From CAVWXT01 sp963759115 (lineage in GTDB: Bacteria > Planctomycetota > Planctomycetia > Pirellulales > Thermoguttaceae), in assembly GCA_963759115.1 (NCBI GenBank), contig CAVWXT010000001.1:682001-746000 (forward strand): a DNA stretch of 64,000 bases. The letters are read 5' to 3'. Each line of letters opens with the position of its first letter. The first letter of the stretch is position 1. The notes under the pieces were generated by a model. It was not told the origin of the DNA. It worked only from the letters and a program-made list of their open reading frames with translations, and did no database searches. A program made the translations under genes and the position numbers. Positions 9,890 to 18,721 of this stretch are shown here, one piece after another.

Positions 9890-11887
9890 TCACACGTAAC
9901 TCATCAATCCTTCCAACTCTTCGCCCACTTGTTCGTCGGCAAACAGGTGTTGTTTGGCGGCGCCCGAGGGGCACGCGGCCACGCACGTGCCGCAGCCCTT
10001 GCAGAGCGCCTGGTCGATCACGGCGATCTTCCGCTCCTCGTCGGCCTTGATCGCTTGGTACGGACACAGGGCCATGCACGTCTTGCAGCCCGAGCACATC
10101 TCCTCGTCGACCCAAGCCGTGTTCGGCTCCAGCTCGATCTGGCCGGCATCGATCAGCGCCAGGGCCTTGGCGGCCGCGGCGTCGGCCTGGGCGACCGTGT
10201 CGGGAATGTCCTTGGCGCCCTGGCAGGCCCCGGCCACCAGCACGCCGTCGTTGGCCGTATTCACCGGCGCAAGCTTTGGATGTTTCTCCAGGAAAAAGCC
10301 CTCGGCTGAGCAGGAGATGCCGAACGTCCTTCGGACCTCATTTGTGTCGGCTTGCGGCTCCAGCGCCACGGCCAGGATCACCATGTCGACGTTGATCTGG
10401 CGGATCGTGCCCAGCAGCGTGTCGTCGACCTGCATGATCAGGCCGCCCTCGGCCGTGGTGCCCTGGCCGGCGACCGGCGTGATGTCGGCGACCTTGCCGC
10501 GGATGAACTGCACTCCTTCGTTCTGCACCCGGTTGTAGAACTCCTCAAACCCCTTGCCTGGCGCACGGATGTCGATATAGCAGTTGTAGACCTGGGCCTC
10601 GGTCTTCTCGCGCACGAGGTGGGCGAGTTTCAGGGCGTACATGCAGCACACCCGAGAACAGTAGGGATGGTAGTTGGCGTCGCGGCTGCCGACGCAGTGG
10701 ACAATGCCCACCCGCTGCGGCGTCGAGCCGTCGCGCAAGACGAGCTTTCCGGCGGTCGGTCCGCCCGCGTTCAACAGCCGCTCGACCTCCAGGCTGGTGT
10801 AGACATTCGGATACTTGCCGTATCCGTAGTAGGGGATGACCGACGGATCGAAGGCCTTGAAGCCGGTGGCCACGATGATCGTCCCCACCTCGTACTCCTC
10901 GATCCGCTCCTGCTGGTCGAAGCGGAAGGCGTTCCGCTCGCCGCAGGCCTCCACGCAGCCCTGTTTGCACTTGCCGCGGGCGAGCTGGAGGCAAACTTCG
11001 GGATCGACCACCGGGACCGGCGGCACGGCCTGGGGGAAGGGAATCCATACCGGCTTGCGCTGGCCCAGGCCCTGATCGAAGGCGTTGGAGAACTTGGCCT
11101 GCGTGAACACGCAGTTGTCGATGCACTGCATGCAGCCCACGCAGAGGTCCTCGTCGATGTACCGCGGCCGGCGGCGGACCTTCACGCGGAAATTGCCCAC
11201 CGACCCTTCCACCGATTCGACGGTGGAGTAGGTGCGCATCTTGATGTTCGGGTGGAGCTTGACCGCGGTCATCTTGGGAGTGAGAATGCACGCGGCGCAG
11301 TCGAGGGTGGGAAAAGTCTTATCGAACATCGCCATGTGGCCGCCGATCGACGGCTCGCGCTCCACCAGGATCACTTCCCGGCCGGCCTCCGCCAGGGTGA
11401 GCGCGGCTTGAATCCCGGCAATGCCGCCGCCCACGACCATCACCCGCGGGACGATCCGCACGAATTGCCGCTGCAAGGGCTCGTGCCGGGCAACACGGCG
11501 GACCGCCGCCGCCACGTGGGCTTCCGCCTTTTCCAACGCCTCTTGCTTGTCCTTGGTGACCCAGGCCACCTGTTCGCGGATGTTGGCCATCTGCACCAGG
11601 AAGCGGTTCAGGCCGGCGTCCTCGGCAGCCCGGCGGAACGTCGGTTCGTGCAGGTTCGGCGAGCAGGCGGCCACCACGATCCGGTTGAGGTTCATCTCGA
11701 CGATGTCCCGCTTCACCAGTTCCTGGCCGGGATCGGAACACATGTATTTGTAGTGCCGCGCAACGGCGACGTGGGGCAACCCCTCCGCAAACGTCCTCAG
11801 CGCCTCCACGTCCACCGTGCCGGCGATGTTGCTGCCGCAGTGGCAAATGTAAACCCCGATCCGCAGCGTTTCGTCGGTCGTAATCAT
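9890..11887 (-). CDS. hdrA: Heterodisulfide reductase subunit A (FAD and [4Fe-4S] bifurcation subunit)
   Basis: 665-residue HdrA. The N-terminal region (VYICHCGSNI, KYMCSDPGQ, AACSPNLHEPTF) is the HdrA N-domain. A thioredoxin-reductase-like FAD domain (VVGGGIAGIQAAL, about residues 150-160) follows, with the insert Cys pattern LDCAACILTPKM, a ferredoxin-like insert (CVGCMQCIDNC), and two C-terminal [4Fe-4S] motifs (CSGCKTCMALCP and CKGCGTCVAACP). In known complexes HdrA performs flavin-based electron bifurcation, taking electrons from MvhD and sending them to HdrBC and ferredoxin. No selenocysteine form is seen. The ATG overlaps the preceding etfD-like stop by four bases. No separate canonical hdrB and hdrC pair exists nearby; the Fe-S proteins at 11884 and 15839 take that place. 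Confidence 0.95.
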   Translation of the reverse strand: MITTDETLRIGVYICHCGSNIAGTVDVEALRTFAEGLPHVAVARHYKYMCSDPGQELVKRDIVEMNLNRIVVAACSPNLHEPTFRRAAEDAGLNRFLVQMANIREQVAWVTKDKQEALEKAEAHVAAAVRRVARHEPLQRQFVRIVPRVMVVGGGIAGIQAALTLAEAGREVILVEREPSIGGHMAMFDKTFPTLDCAACILTPKMTAVKLHPNIKMRTYSTVESVEGSVGNFRVKVRRRPRYIDEDLCVGCMQCIDNCVFTQAKFSNAFDQGLGQRKPVWIPFPQAVPPVPVVDPEVCLQLARGKCKQGCVEACGERNAFRFDQQERIEEYEVGTIIVATGFKAFDPSVIPYYGYGKYPNVYTSLEVERLLNAGGPTAGKLVLRDGSTPQRVGIVHCVGSRDANYHPYCSRVCCMYALKLAHLVREKTEAQVYNCYIDIRAPGKGFEEFYNRVQNEGVQFIRGKVADITPVAGQGTTAEGGLIMQVDDTLLGTIRQINVDMVILAVALEPQADTNEVRRTFGISCSAEGFFLEKHPKLAPVNTANDGVLVAGACQGAKDIPDTVAQADAAAAKALALIDAGQIELEPNTAWVDEEMCSGCKTCMALCPYQAIKADEERKIAVIDQALCKGCGTCVAACPSGAAKQHLFADEQVGEELEGLMSYV

Positions 11888-14094
11888 GCTATCGGCTCCC
11901 CAACTTCCCTTGGAACTTCCTGAGATATTCCCATGGCTTCATATACCAGTTCACCTACGTCGACCACGGAGAGCCGCCGTTGGGCCCCCACCGTCTTCAC
12001 GGCGTCTTGGAACATTACCAGGTCTTTGGGGCAGGCCACCACGAGATCCGTCACACCATCCAGCTCGAGGACTTCCTTGATCCGGAGGTCGGCGGGGCGC
12101 GCCTCGGTGTCCGGCCTATCCTTCATCCAGATGCGCCCGCCGCCGGCCCCGCAACAAAAGCTGTTCTCACGGCTGCGCGGCAGTTCGAGGCGTTTCAACC
12201 CCAAGGCGTCGATGATCCGCCGCGGGGCGTCGTAAATGCCGTTGTAACGGCCAAGGTAGCAGGGGTCGTGGTAGACGCCGCACGTGGGCAGATGGTGCTT
12301 CAAGCGCAGTCGGCCACTCTGCAGGAGACCATCGAGAAGTTCCGTGTAGTGCAGGACCGGCTTGTCCAGGCCGAACCGGCCGTATTCGTGCTTCAGGGTG
12401 TGGTAGGTGTGCGGATCGGTGGTAACGATGCGCGCGAACCGGGCTTTGTTCATTGCCTTCATGTTCTTGTCGACCAGCATTTCGAACAGCCCTTCTTCGC
12501 CTATCCGGCGTGCGTCGTTGCCGGCGGACTGTTCGCTGTCCCCCAGCACCCCAAAATCCAGCCCGGCCGTCTGGAAGATCTGGGCCACCATCCGCGAGAC
12601 GCGCATCGAGGAGGGGTGGAACGCCGCGTAGTCGCCCAGGAACCAGAGATACTCGACCTCCTCCCGGCGGGCATCCTTGAGCTTGAACTCCAGCGGCTTG
12701 GTCCAATCGGGCCGTTTGCGGGGCGACTGGCCGAAGGAGTTGCCGTACCGCTGGAAGTTCATCAGGGCGTCCTGGAGACCCTCGTCCACCTGGCCCTGGT
12801 CCACTAAATGCCGCCGCAGATCGACGATCAGGCGCGGATGCTGGACGAACACCGGGCAGGTCTCCTCGCAGGCACGGCACGCGCAGCAGGACCAGAGTTC
12901 CTCGGGCCGGATGAGCGAGCCGTGGAGGGTGGGCGTCTCGCCGTTGGCCTTGGCCGACGTACGCAAGAGCTGTGAATCCACCGCCTGGACCAGGTTGCGC
13001 GGCGAGAGCGGAAAGCCGCTGTTGTACCCCGGACAAACCTCCTGGCATTTGCCGCACCCGGTGCAGGCGTCCACCTGGAGCAGTTGACGCCAGGTAAGGT
13101 CGCGCACGGTGCGGATTCCCGATTCCATCACGACCGAAAGCTGGCCCGGCGGGGCCGAACCCCGCAGGAGTATGTTCGCCGGTGAAGCAATCAAGTGGAA
13201 CGCCTTGGTCAGGGGGATGCACACGATCAACCCGAAGGCCAGCAAGCCGTGCAGCCACCAGATGCACTGGTGCAGGAGGCGGATGGAATCGAGCGGCAGC
13301 GGGGCAAACGCCTCGGCCAATCGATAGCCGACCGGGGCCCAGACCGCGGCGGGGAAGACCGGCCCGCCCCACGCAATGCGGCTGAGTTGAGCGTCCCGAC
13401 GCTCGCTGCCGAGGTGGAGCCGATGGCGGAGCCCCATCTCGTCCAGCACGCGGATTTTCGCCTCCAAGCCGTCCGCCGCGGCAACCTGGGCCTCGATGTG
13501 GAACCCCTCGGCAATCCGCAGCCCCTCGACGATGAACCCCGTGACGGCGATCAGCAGGAGCATGCTGAGAAGTGGAAAGCCGTCCCAGAGGCTCACCCCG
13601 GTGCGTGTCGCCTGCAATCGTTTGGGGCGCACCAAGTAGCGGCGGTAGGCGGCCATCCCCAAACCCAGGATCAGGACAACGCCCAGAACATCCAGGGCCA
13701 ACTCGAACAAGCAATAGAACTTGCCGCGGAGGAGTTGGACGTCCAGCAGCAGATTCGTGAAGTCCTGGTCGATGGTCGCCAGCGCGGTGCCGAGGAACAA
13801 TACGGCCATGCCCCAGAAGATGGCCCAGTGCGTAACCAGGGCGAACAGGTCGGGCGAAAGCCGGCTTTGGAAAAGAGCTGTTCTCGTCCATTCCATCAGG
13901 CGGCGTGGTTGAATCGCGCCCCACAGCAGTCGGCCGACGCTCTCGACCCCCGGCTCGGCCTGGCCCAGGAACCATTTCCGCACTCGCCAAACCACGCCGG
14001 CCACAAAGGCCGCCAAGACGACGGGAATCAGCGCGTACAGCGCGATTTCCGCCCCGTGCGGGACGTTCCACATGATGGGCCGAGCATAATCCAT
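11884..14094 (-). CDS. Membrane heme-b/Fe-S oxidoreductase, EtfD (ETF:menaquinone oxidoreductase) or HdrDE-like
   Basis: 736 residues. The N-terminal half has about five or six membrane spans (ALYALIPVVLAAFVAGVVW, HWAIFWGMAVLF, LALDVLGVVLILGLGM, LLSMLLLIAVTGFIV, WWLHGLLAFGLIVC) with His residues suited to heme b, as in NarI/HdrE-like domains. The C-terminal half carries two [4Fe-4S] motifs (CTGCGKCQEVCP, CCACRACEETCP) and two CCG-type domains (DPCYLGR, CCGAGGG) as in HdrD and HdrB. This architecture matches EtfD/EMO proteins that move ETF electrons to menaquinone. The start at MDYARPIMW is chosen for its AGGAAAGG site and its spacing of four bases after etfA. Being next to etfBA and hdrA, it is the likely membrane exit of the complex. 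No gene symbol is given because HdrDE-type use is possible. Confidence 0.87.
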   Translation of the reverse strand: MDYARPIMWNVPHGAEIALYALIPVVLAAFVAGVVWRVRKWFLGQAEPGVESVGRLLWGAIQPRRLMEWTRTALFQSRLSPDLFALVTHWAIFWGMAVLFLGTALATIDQDFTNLLLDVQLLRGKFYCLFELALDVLGVVLILGLGMAAYRRYLVRPKRLQATRTGVSLWDGFPLLSMLLLIAVTGFIVEGLRIAEGFHIEAQVAAADGLEAKIRVLDEMGLRHRLHLGSERRDAQLSRIAWGGPVFPAAVWAPVGYRLAEAFAPLPLDSIRLLHQCIWWLHGLLAFGLIVCIPLTKAFHLIASPANILLRGSAPPGQLSVVMESGIRTVRDLTWRQLLQVDACTGCGKCQEVCPGYNSGFPLSPRNLVQAVDSQLLRTSAKANGETPTLHGSLIRPEELWSCCACRACEETCPVFVQHPRLIVDLRRHLVDQGQVDEGLQDALMNFQRYGNSFGQSPRKRPDWTKPLEFKLKDARREEVEYLWFLGDYAAFHPSSMRVSRMVAQIFQTAGLDFGVLGDSEQSAGNDARRIGEEGLFEMLVDKNMKAMNKARFARIVTTDPHTYHTLKHEYGRFGLDKPVLHYTELLDGLLQSGRLRLKHHLPTCGVYHDPCYLGRYNGIYDAPRRIIDALGLKRLELPRSRENSFCCGAGGGRIWMKDRPDTEARPADLRIKEVLELDGVTDLVVACPKDLVMFQDAVKTVGAQRRLSVVDVGELVYEAMGISQEVPREVGEPIA

Positions 14095-14098
14095 GGCT

Positions 14099-15072
14099 CT
14101 AGCCTTTCCTGGCCGCAACGGCCTCGGTCAGCGCCGGCAACAGTTCCAGGGCGTCGACCTCCGCGCCGTAATGGGCGATATCGAAAATCGGCGCTCGCGG
14201 GTCCGTGTTCACCGCGATAATCAGGTCGGCCCCTTTCATGCCTTCCTGGTGCTCGGGCGCGCCGCTGATCCCCAACGCAAGATACAGCTTCGGTTTGACG
14301 GTCATACCCGACTTGCCCACTTGGCGCGTGGAGGGCAGCCAGCCCTGGTCGACCACCGGCCGCGACGCACACACGGCGCCGCCAAGTGCCCGGGCCAGGT
14401 TCTCCGCCAGTTCCACGTTATCCTTCTGCTGAATTCCACGACCGACGGATACGAGGATCTCTTGCTGCGTGATGTCGACATCGCCGGCCTCGGGCAGAAT
14501 CCATTGTTCGAAGCGGATCGCCCCCGGCTGAAGTGGTGCGGAGAGCGTGCGTGCGTCGATCTCGGCCTTTCCCGGTTCGCTGGCAGGCCGGAAACTGCCC
14601 GGCAGGACCATCAAGATCGCCGGCGCAGCGTCCACACGTCCCTCGGCCATCATCTTGCCGCCGCAGAAGGACGCGGTGACCCGAAGGCCGTCCCCCTCCA
14701 CCTGGATTTCCTTACAGCCGGTCACCAGCGGCGCGCCAGCCGCGCGGAGACCAGCGGCGCCAGGTCCCAGCCGATCGACGTGGCGCCGATCAGCACGGCC
14801 CGCGGCTGCTCGGCGGCGATCACCTCCCGCAGGGTCGCCACGTAAGGTTCCGGCGAATAGGCGGCCAACTGGGGATCGTCGACCACGATGATCCGGTCGG
14901 CCGCACCCAGGGCCGGCGCATGCGCGGCGCCGTTCTGGCCGAGCACCAGCGCCACAACCCGACCGCCGGTCGCCGCGACAAGTCCCCGGCCCGCCGCCAG
15001 CAACTCCAGCGTCGCGTCCGCCAGTACGTCCCCGCGGATTTCGGCCAGAACCAGGACGTCTTGGGCGCTCAT
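14099..15072 (-). CDS. etfA: Electron transfer flavoprotein alpha subunit, frameshifted
   Basis: FAD-binding alpha subunit. The N-terminal half (MSAQDVLVLAEIRGD to DLAPLVSARLA) is the nucleotide-fold domain. The C-terminal half (VTGCKEIQVEGDGL to LTEAVAARKG) is the FAD domain, with SVGRGIQQKDN, SRPVVDQGWLP, RQVGKSG, ALGISGAPEHQ and IAVNTDP. The two halves are in different frames, joined near 14725 where one G of a GCGGCG stretch appears to be missing. The reconstructed length is about 324 residues, normal for EtfA. The start overlaps the etfB stop by four bases. Electrons should pass from here to the membrane protein encoded next. Confidence 0.92.
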
Positions 15073-15842
15073 TTCACCAATCCTTTCTCGGCAAGAATCT
15101 CGGCGATCCGCTGAGCCACCTCCGCTTCCGAGCCGGACAGCATCTCGGCGCGGCTTCCGGAGGCCGGCGGATACAACCGGTCGATCGCCATCAGCGGTTC
15201 GGCGCAAGCCGCCGCTGCCGCACACTCGTCGAACTGCGTGGATTTCATGGCGGCGCGAATCCGGCTCACCGGAACGTACCGCGGGGGCTGGTCCGCGCCC
15301 AGGATTCCCAATACGGCCGGCAATTTGACTTTCATCCGAGCCATGACCGCGCCGGGGAACTCCTTGCAGGCGATCACCGTGCCCGCCTCAGGGCCGGCTT
15401 TCACCCCGCGGATCACGCCGACGTAAGGCAATCCCAGCGCCACGGCCAGAAAGGGCGAGAGGCCGCCATCCAATTCGTCGTGGGCCTGAACGCCGACCAG
15501 CACCAGATCGGCCGCCAGCGGCCGGATGGCTTCGGCATAACGGGCCGCCGCGGCGCGGGGAGGTGAAGGCGTTTCGCCGTCTGGCACGATCTTGACGATC
15601 CGATCCGCCCCTTTGGCCGCCGCGGTGTAGAGCGTGTTGTCCACCTCGCCGAAGTCCAGCGCCACCACGGTGACGCTCCCGCTCTGAGCCTCCTTCAGCA
15701 AAAGCGCTTGTTCCAGAGCGTGGTCGTCGGACTCGTTGAGGAGGAAGGAGGCGGTGTCCAGATCAAGCTCCGTGCCGGAAGGGGCAACCTCCAGCGGTTC
15801 GATCAAGTCGGGAACCTGGCGGACCACCACGACGATGTTCAT
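15069..15842 (-). CDS. etfB: Electron transfer flavoprotein beta subunit
   Basis: 257 residues, an intact EtfB. It begins MNIVVVVRQVPD and carries the family features NESDDHALEQAL, VVALDFGEVDNTLYTAAAKGADR and LVLVGVQAHDELDGGLSPFLA. The C-terminal region is the usual EtfA-clamping tail. EtfB binds AMP in ordinary ETFs, and an additional FAD in bifurcating ETFs; which applies here cannot be decided by eye. It overlaps both neighbours by four bases (ATGA junctions), so it sits inside a tightly coupled operon between the HdrBC-like protein and EtfA. Confidence 0.93.
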   Translation of the reverse strand: MNIVVVVRQVPDLIEPLEVAPSGTELDLDTASFLLNESDDHALEQALLLKEAQSGSVTVVALDFGEVDNTLYTAAAKGADRIVKIVPDGETPSPPRAAAARYAEAIRPLAADLVLVGVQAHDELDGGLSPFLAVALGLPYVGVIRGVKAGPEAGTVIACKEFPGAVMARMKVKLPAVLGILGADQPPRYVPVSRIRAAMKSTQFDECAAAAACAEPLMAIDRLYPPASGSRAEMLSGSEAEVAQRIAEILAEKGLVK

Positions 15843-17053
15843 GGAATGTTCCTTTCGCCCAAATCCATCGCTTCGGCCAACAACTCGATAATGTCGCGGA
15901 CCCTAATACGACCTTCCAAACCCGTGACCTTGGCGGCGTCCTCAAACCGCGCCAACTCGTAGGGGCACGACACCGCCAGCGTGTCGGCGCCGGAGTCGGC
16001 GGCCTGACGAACGCGCTGGTCGGAGAGTCGTTGGCCGCCGTGGGCCACGATGTGGGCGTCGAGCCACATCCCGCCCCCCCCGCCGCCGCAACAGAGCGCG
16101 TTGTCGCGGTTGCGGGCCATCTCCACCAGCTTCACTCCGGGAATAAGTTGCAGCAGCGACCGCGGCGGATCGTAGCACCCGCAGCGCCGGCCTATGCAAC
16201 AGTTGTCGTGATAGGTGACCACGGCCTCGACCGGCTTGACCATCAGCGGCTTGAGTTGATCGAGGTACTCGGCGAGGAACATGGTGTAGTGCTGCACCGG
16301 ATACCACGCGCCGAAGCGCGGATAAAAACTCTGCAAGGCTCGAAAGGCGTGCGGATCCAACACGACGAGTTTGCCGAAATCGTACTTGTCCAGCAGTTGG
16401 CGATTCTGCTCCACCAGGGTCTCGAACAGCCCTTCCTCGCCGGACATTCGATCGCACTCCCCGACCGCCTTCTCTTTGGTTCCCAGGATACCCCAGGCGA
16501 TGCCAAGCTCGGTGAGGATTCGGGCGAAGGCCCGGGCGACACCCTGGTTGCGAGGGTAGTACGACGGGTAGCAGCCCACCAGCCACAGCACGTCGACCGG
16601 CCGGGGTTCGCGGCTCAGATCGAGCACCCGCACGTCCAGATTCTTGGCCCAATCCAGGCGTTGACGAGGCGACTTCCCCAGCACGTTGCCGTACTTCAGC
16701 ACGTTCTGGAAAGTCTCCTGCAACTCGGCGGGCGGCTGAAATCCCGCCTGCATGGCCGCATCCCGCAACGCCGGCCAAAGGCTTTCGGTCAACTCGATTC
16801 CCCGCGGGCAACGCTTCGAACAGGCGTAACAGGCCACGCACATCCACAGCGAAGGGCTGGCCAACAGCTTTTCCAGGTTTCCCGCACCCGCTTCGAGAAG
16901 CAGCTTCCGCGGCGGGAACTCCATGGCGGATCCCAAGGGACAAGTAGCCGCGCAGAGGCCGCATTGCAGGCAGCCCAGGGGCGGCTTTCCGTAGCCCGAC
17001 TTGCCGAGTTGTTCGAGTAGGCCCGCGCCGGCGTGGCTCTGCATCGTGTTCAT
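15839..17053 (-). CDS. Soluble HdrC-HdrB-like (HdrD-type) Fe-S oxidoreductase
   Basis: 404 residues, first gene of the operon. Two N-terminal [4Fe-4S] motifs (CLQCGLCAATCPLG and CVACYACSKRCPRG) form an HdrC-like part. Two CCG domains follow (VGCYPSYYPRN and DNCCIGRRCGCYD in one region, CCGGGGGGMW near the end), as in HdrB/HdrD. No membrane segment is present, so it is cytoplasmic and could be the HdrBC partner of HdrA. The start at MNTMQSHAG follows a GAGGAG site; an upstream open frame from 17224 has no family similarity. A sigma-54-type promoter lies 76 bases upstream. The C-terminal fold strongly resembles the soluble half of the membrane protein at 11884, suggesting an old duplication. 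Confidence 0.88.
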   Translation of the reverse strand: MNTMQSHAGAGLLEQLGKSGYGKPPLGCLQCGLCAATCPLGSAMEFPPRKLLLEAGAGNLEKLLASPSLWMCVACYACSKRCPRGIELTESLWPALRDAAMQAGFQPPAELQETFQNVLKYGNVLGKSPRQRLDWAKNLDVRVLDLSREPRPVDVLWLVGCYPSYYPRNQGVARAFARILTELGIAWGILGTKEKAVGECDRMSGEEGLFETLVEQNRQLLDKYDFGKLVVLDPHAFRALQSFYPRFGAWYPVQHYTMFLAEYLDQLKPLMVKPVEAVVTYHDNCCIGRRCGCYDPPRSLLQLIPGVKLVEMARNRDNALCCGGGGGGMWLDAHIVAHGGQRLSDQRVRQAADSGADTLAVSCPYELARFEDAAKVTGLEGRIRVRDIIELLAEAMDLGERNIP

Positions 17054-17128
17054 GGTTCTCCTCACGAGCGTCTTGGGCCGTCGCGAGAACCTGGGACATC
17101 TCCCGCGTCCGGCCAGCCGCCTGCTTGA

Positions 17129-17143
17129 GCAACGAATGTGCCA
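17129..17143 (-). promoter_or_regulatory. rpoN-dependent promoter: Sigma-54 (-24/-12) promoter of the hdr-etf-mvh operon
   Basis: On the minus strand the sequence reads TGGCACATTCGTTGC: a full TGGCAC -24 box, five bases, and TTGC at -12, with the GG and GC spaced as in the consensus. It lies 76 bases before the start codon at 17053. Two genes for sigma-54-dependent activators sit directly upstream, which supports the call. Confidence 0.8.
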
Positions 17144-17242
17144 AACGTGTCGGCTGCGCGGTTCTCCAACGGAAGATGCCGCACCAGAAGGACTTGCAGC
17201 GCACGGGCCGTGCTGTGTAACCACTTACTTCGAGGTCAGTTG

Positions 17243-17273
17243 CGGATTTCCGCTAGCGGGTTGCGGAAATCCG
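17243..17273. promoter_or_regulatory. Perfect inverted repeat, candidate activator (UAS) site or terminator
   Basis: Arms CGGATTTCCGC and GCGGAAATCCG (11/11) around TAGCGGGTT. Its centre is about 122 bases upstream of the -24/-12 element, a usual distance for an NtrC-type enhancer site. It also lies just after the stop codon of the activator gene at 17279, so it could be a terminator hairpin, but no T-run follows. Confidence 0.6.
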
Positions 17274-17278
17274 GCAGG

Positions 17279-18613
17279 TTAGATCAGCCCGTGTTTCACC
17301 AGTTTGTCACGAAAGGTGGAGAGCTTCATTCCGAGTGCCGCCGCCGCGGCCGATTTGTTTCCGCCGGCGGCTTGCAGGGCATCCCGCAACAACTCCCGCT
17401 CCGTTTTATCGATGGTTTCGTGGAACGGACCCGATGGAACCCGCCGCTTCTGCGCCGCCGCGTGGAGCTCGCCAAGCAGCAGGCTAGCGGTGATCGCGCC
17501 GCCCCCGACCAAGTAGACGCGCTGGAGCACATGTGCCAATTCGCGAACGTTGCCTGGCCAGTCGTGCTGTCGGAGGACTTCGACGGCCGACGGTTCCAGC
17601 CTCGCGGCACCATCCTTGCCGATCCGCTTCAGGAGGTGCTCAGCCAGCGGGGAGATGTCCTCACGCCGCTCCCGCAGCGGCGGGATGTTCACCCGCAAAA
17701 CATCCAGGCGATAGTAGAGGTCCTGGCGGAAGGTGCCGCCAGCGATCTTCTGCAACAGGTCCCGCTTGGTGGAGGCGATGATTCGCACGTTCGCTCGAAT
17801 CACCACGGTCGCGCCGACGCGCTCGAACACCTTCTCCTCGATGGCGCGGAGGAGCTTGGTCTGCTGTTCCAGGGGAATATCGTCCACGTCGTCCAAGTAA
17901 AGCGTGCCGCCTTCGGCTAATTCGAAGCGGCCCAGGCGGCGTTGTTCCGCGCCGGTAAAGGAACCCTTTTCGTGGCCGTAGAGTTCGCTTTCGATTAACT
18001 GGCTGGGAAACAAGGTGCAACCGACCTTGACGAATGGGCTTGTGCGGCGGTGGGAGTTGCGATGGATGGTGGAGGCAATCAGGTCCTTTCCGACGCCCGT
18101 CTCGCCGCACAACAGCACGTTGGCGTCGGAGCGGGTGCAGATCTCGATCAGTCGCCGGACGCCTTGCACGGCCGGCGATTGGCCTACCACCGCCTGGTCG
18201 ATGTTGCTGATCGTGGTTTCGATCGGCTCCGGGCTGGGTTCGGCCGTGCCCCGCCGCGCGGATTCGATGCGGGCCAGCAAGGGAAAAATGTCTTCGTTGC
18301 GGAAGGGTTTCGTCAGGAAGTCGAAGGCCCCGAGCTTGCTCGCCTCGACCGCCAAGGGGATGCTGCCGTAGGCCGTCATGATGATGACTTCCGCCTGGGC
18401 GACGCCGTCCTGCTTAATGCGTTTGAGGAGTTCGATGCCGTCGATCTTGGGCATCTTGAGATCGGTCACCACCACGTCGAACCGGCTGACGGCGAGTTCT
18501 TTCAGGGCTTCGGCGCCGTCGCCCGCCGTGACCACCTCATGGCCTTGGGCCGCCAGGTCCTCGGCCAGCGTGATCCGCTTGATCTTTTCGTCGTCGGCGA
18601 CCAGAATTCTCAT
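17279..18613 (-). CDS. Sigma-54-dependent response regulator (NtrC family)
   Basis: 444 residues. The receiver domain (MRILVADDEK, phosphoacceptor Asp in VVVTDLKMP, Lys in LTKPF) is complete. The AAA+ domain has Walker A GETGVGKD, the sigma-54 contact loop as GSFTGA in place of the commoner GAFTGA, Walker B GTLYLDDVDD and the arginine-finger region FRQDLYYRLDVL. The C-terminal Fis-type helix-turn-helix is AAGGNKSAAAAALGMKLSTFRDKL. It is the last gene before the hdr-etf-mvh promoter and is the obvious candidate activator of it. The cognate kinase is probably the one at 27499. It ends next to the palindrome at 17243. Confidence 0.92.
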   Translation of the reverse strand: MRILVADDEKIKRITLAEDLAAQGHEVVTAGDGAEALKELAVSRFDVVVTDLKMPKIDGIELLKRIKQDGVAQAEVIIMTAYGSIPLAVEASKLGAFDFLTKPFRNEDIFPLLARIESARRGTAEPSPEPIETTISNIDQAVVGQSPAVQGVRRLIEICTRSDANVLLCGETGVGKDLIASTIHRNSHRRTSPFVKVGCTLFPSQLIESELYGHEKGSFTGAEQRRLGRFELAEGGTLYLDDVDDIPLEQQTKLLRAIEEKVFERVGATVVIRANVRIIASTKRDLLQKIAGGTFRQDLYYRLDVLRVNIPPLRERREDISPLAEHLLKRIGKDGAARLEPSAVEVLRQHDWPGNVRELAHVLQRVYLVGGGAITASLLLGELHAAAQKRRVPSGPFHETIDKTERELLRDALQAAGGNKSAAAAALGMKLSTFRDKLVKHGLI

Positions 18614-18721
18614 GGTGTATTGCGAAGGACGAGGAGGCAGTCCCCATCGGCCGGAACGGCCCGAAGGTCGCCTTGCACAAATTGGCGATCGTCCCCTGTT
18701 TCCTCCCTGGCGTAAGGACGG

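Noticed and set aside
10352..11923. Plus-strand open frame of 523 codons opposite hdrA
   Set aside because: Composition is typical of antisense GC-rich sequence (His, Arg, Leu, Ala rich) and hdrA on the other strand is unambiguous.
18640..18715. Possible further copy of the GGGGAC-type palindrome downstream of the REC-GcvH gene
   Set aside because: Only the outer GGGGAC blocks match; the arms do not pair well enough to call it.
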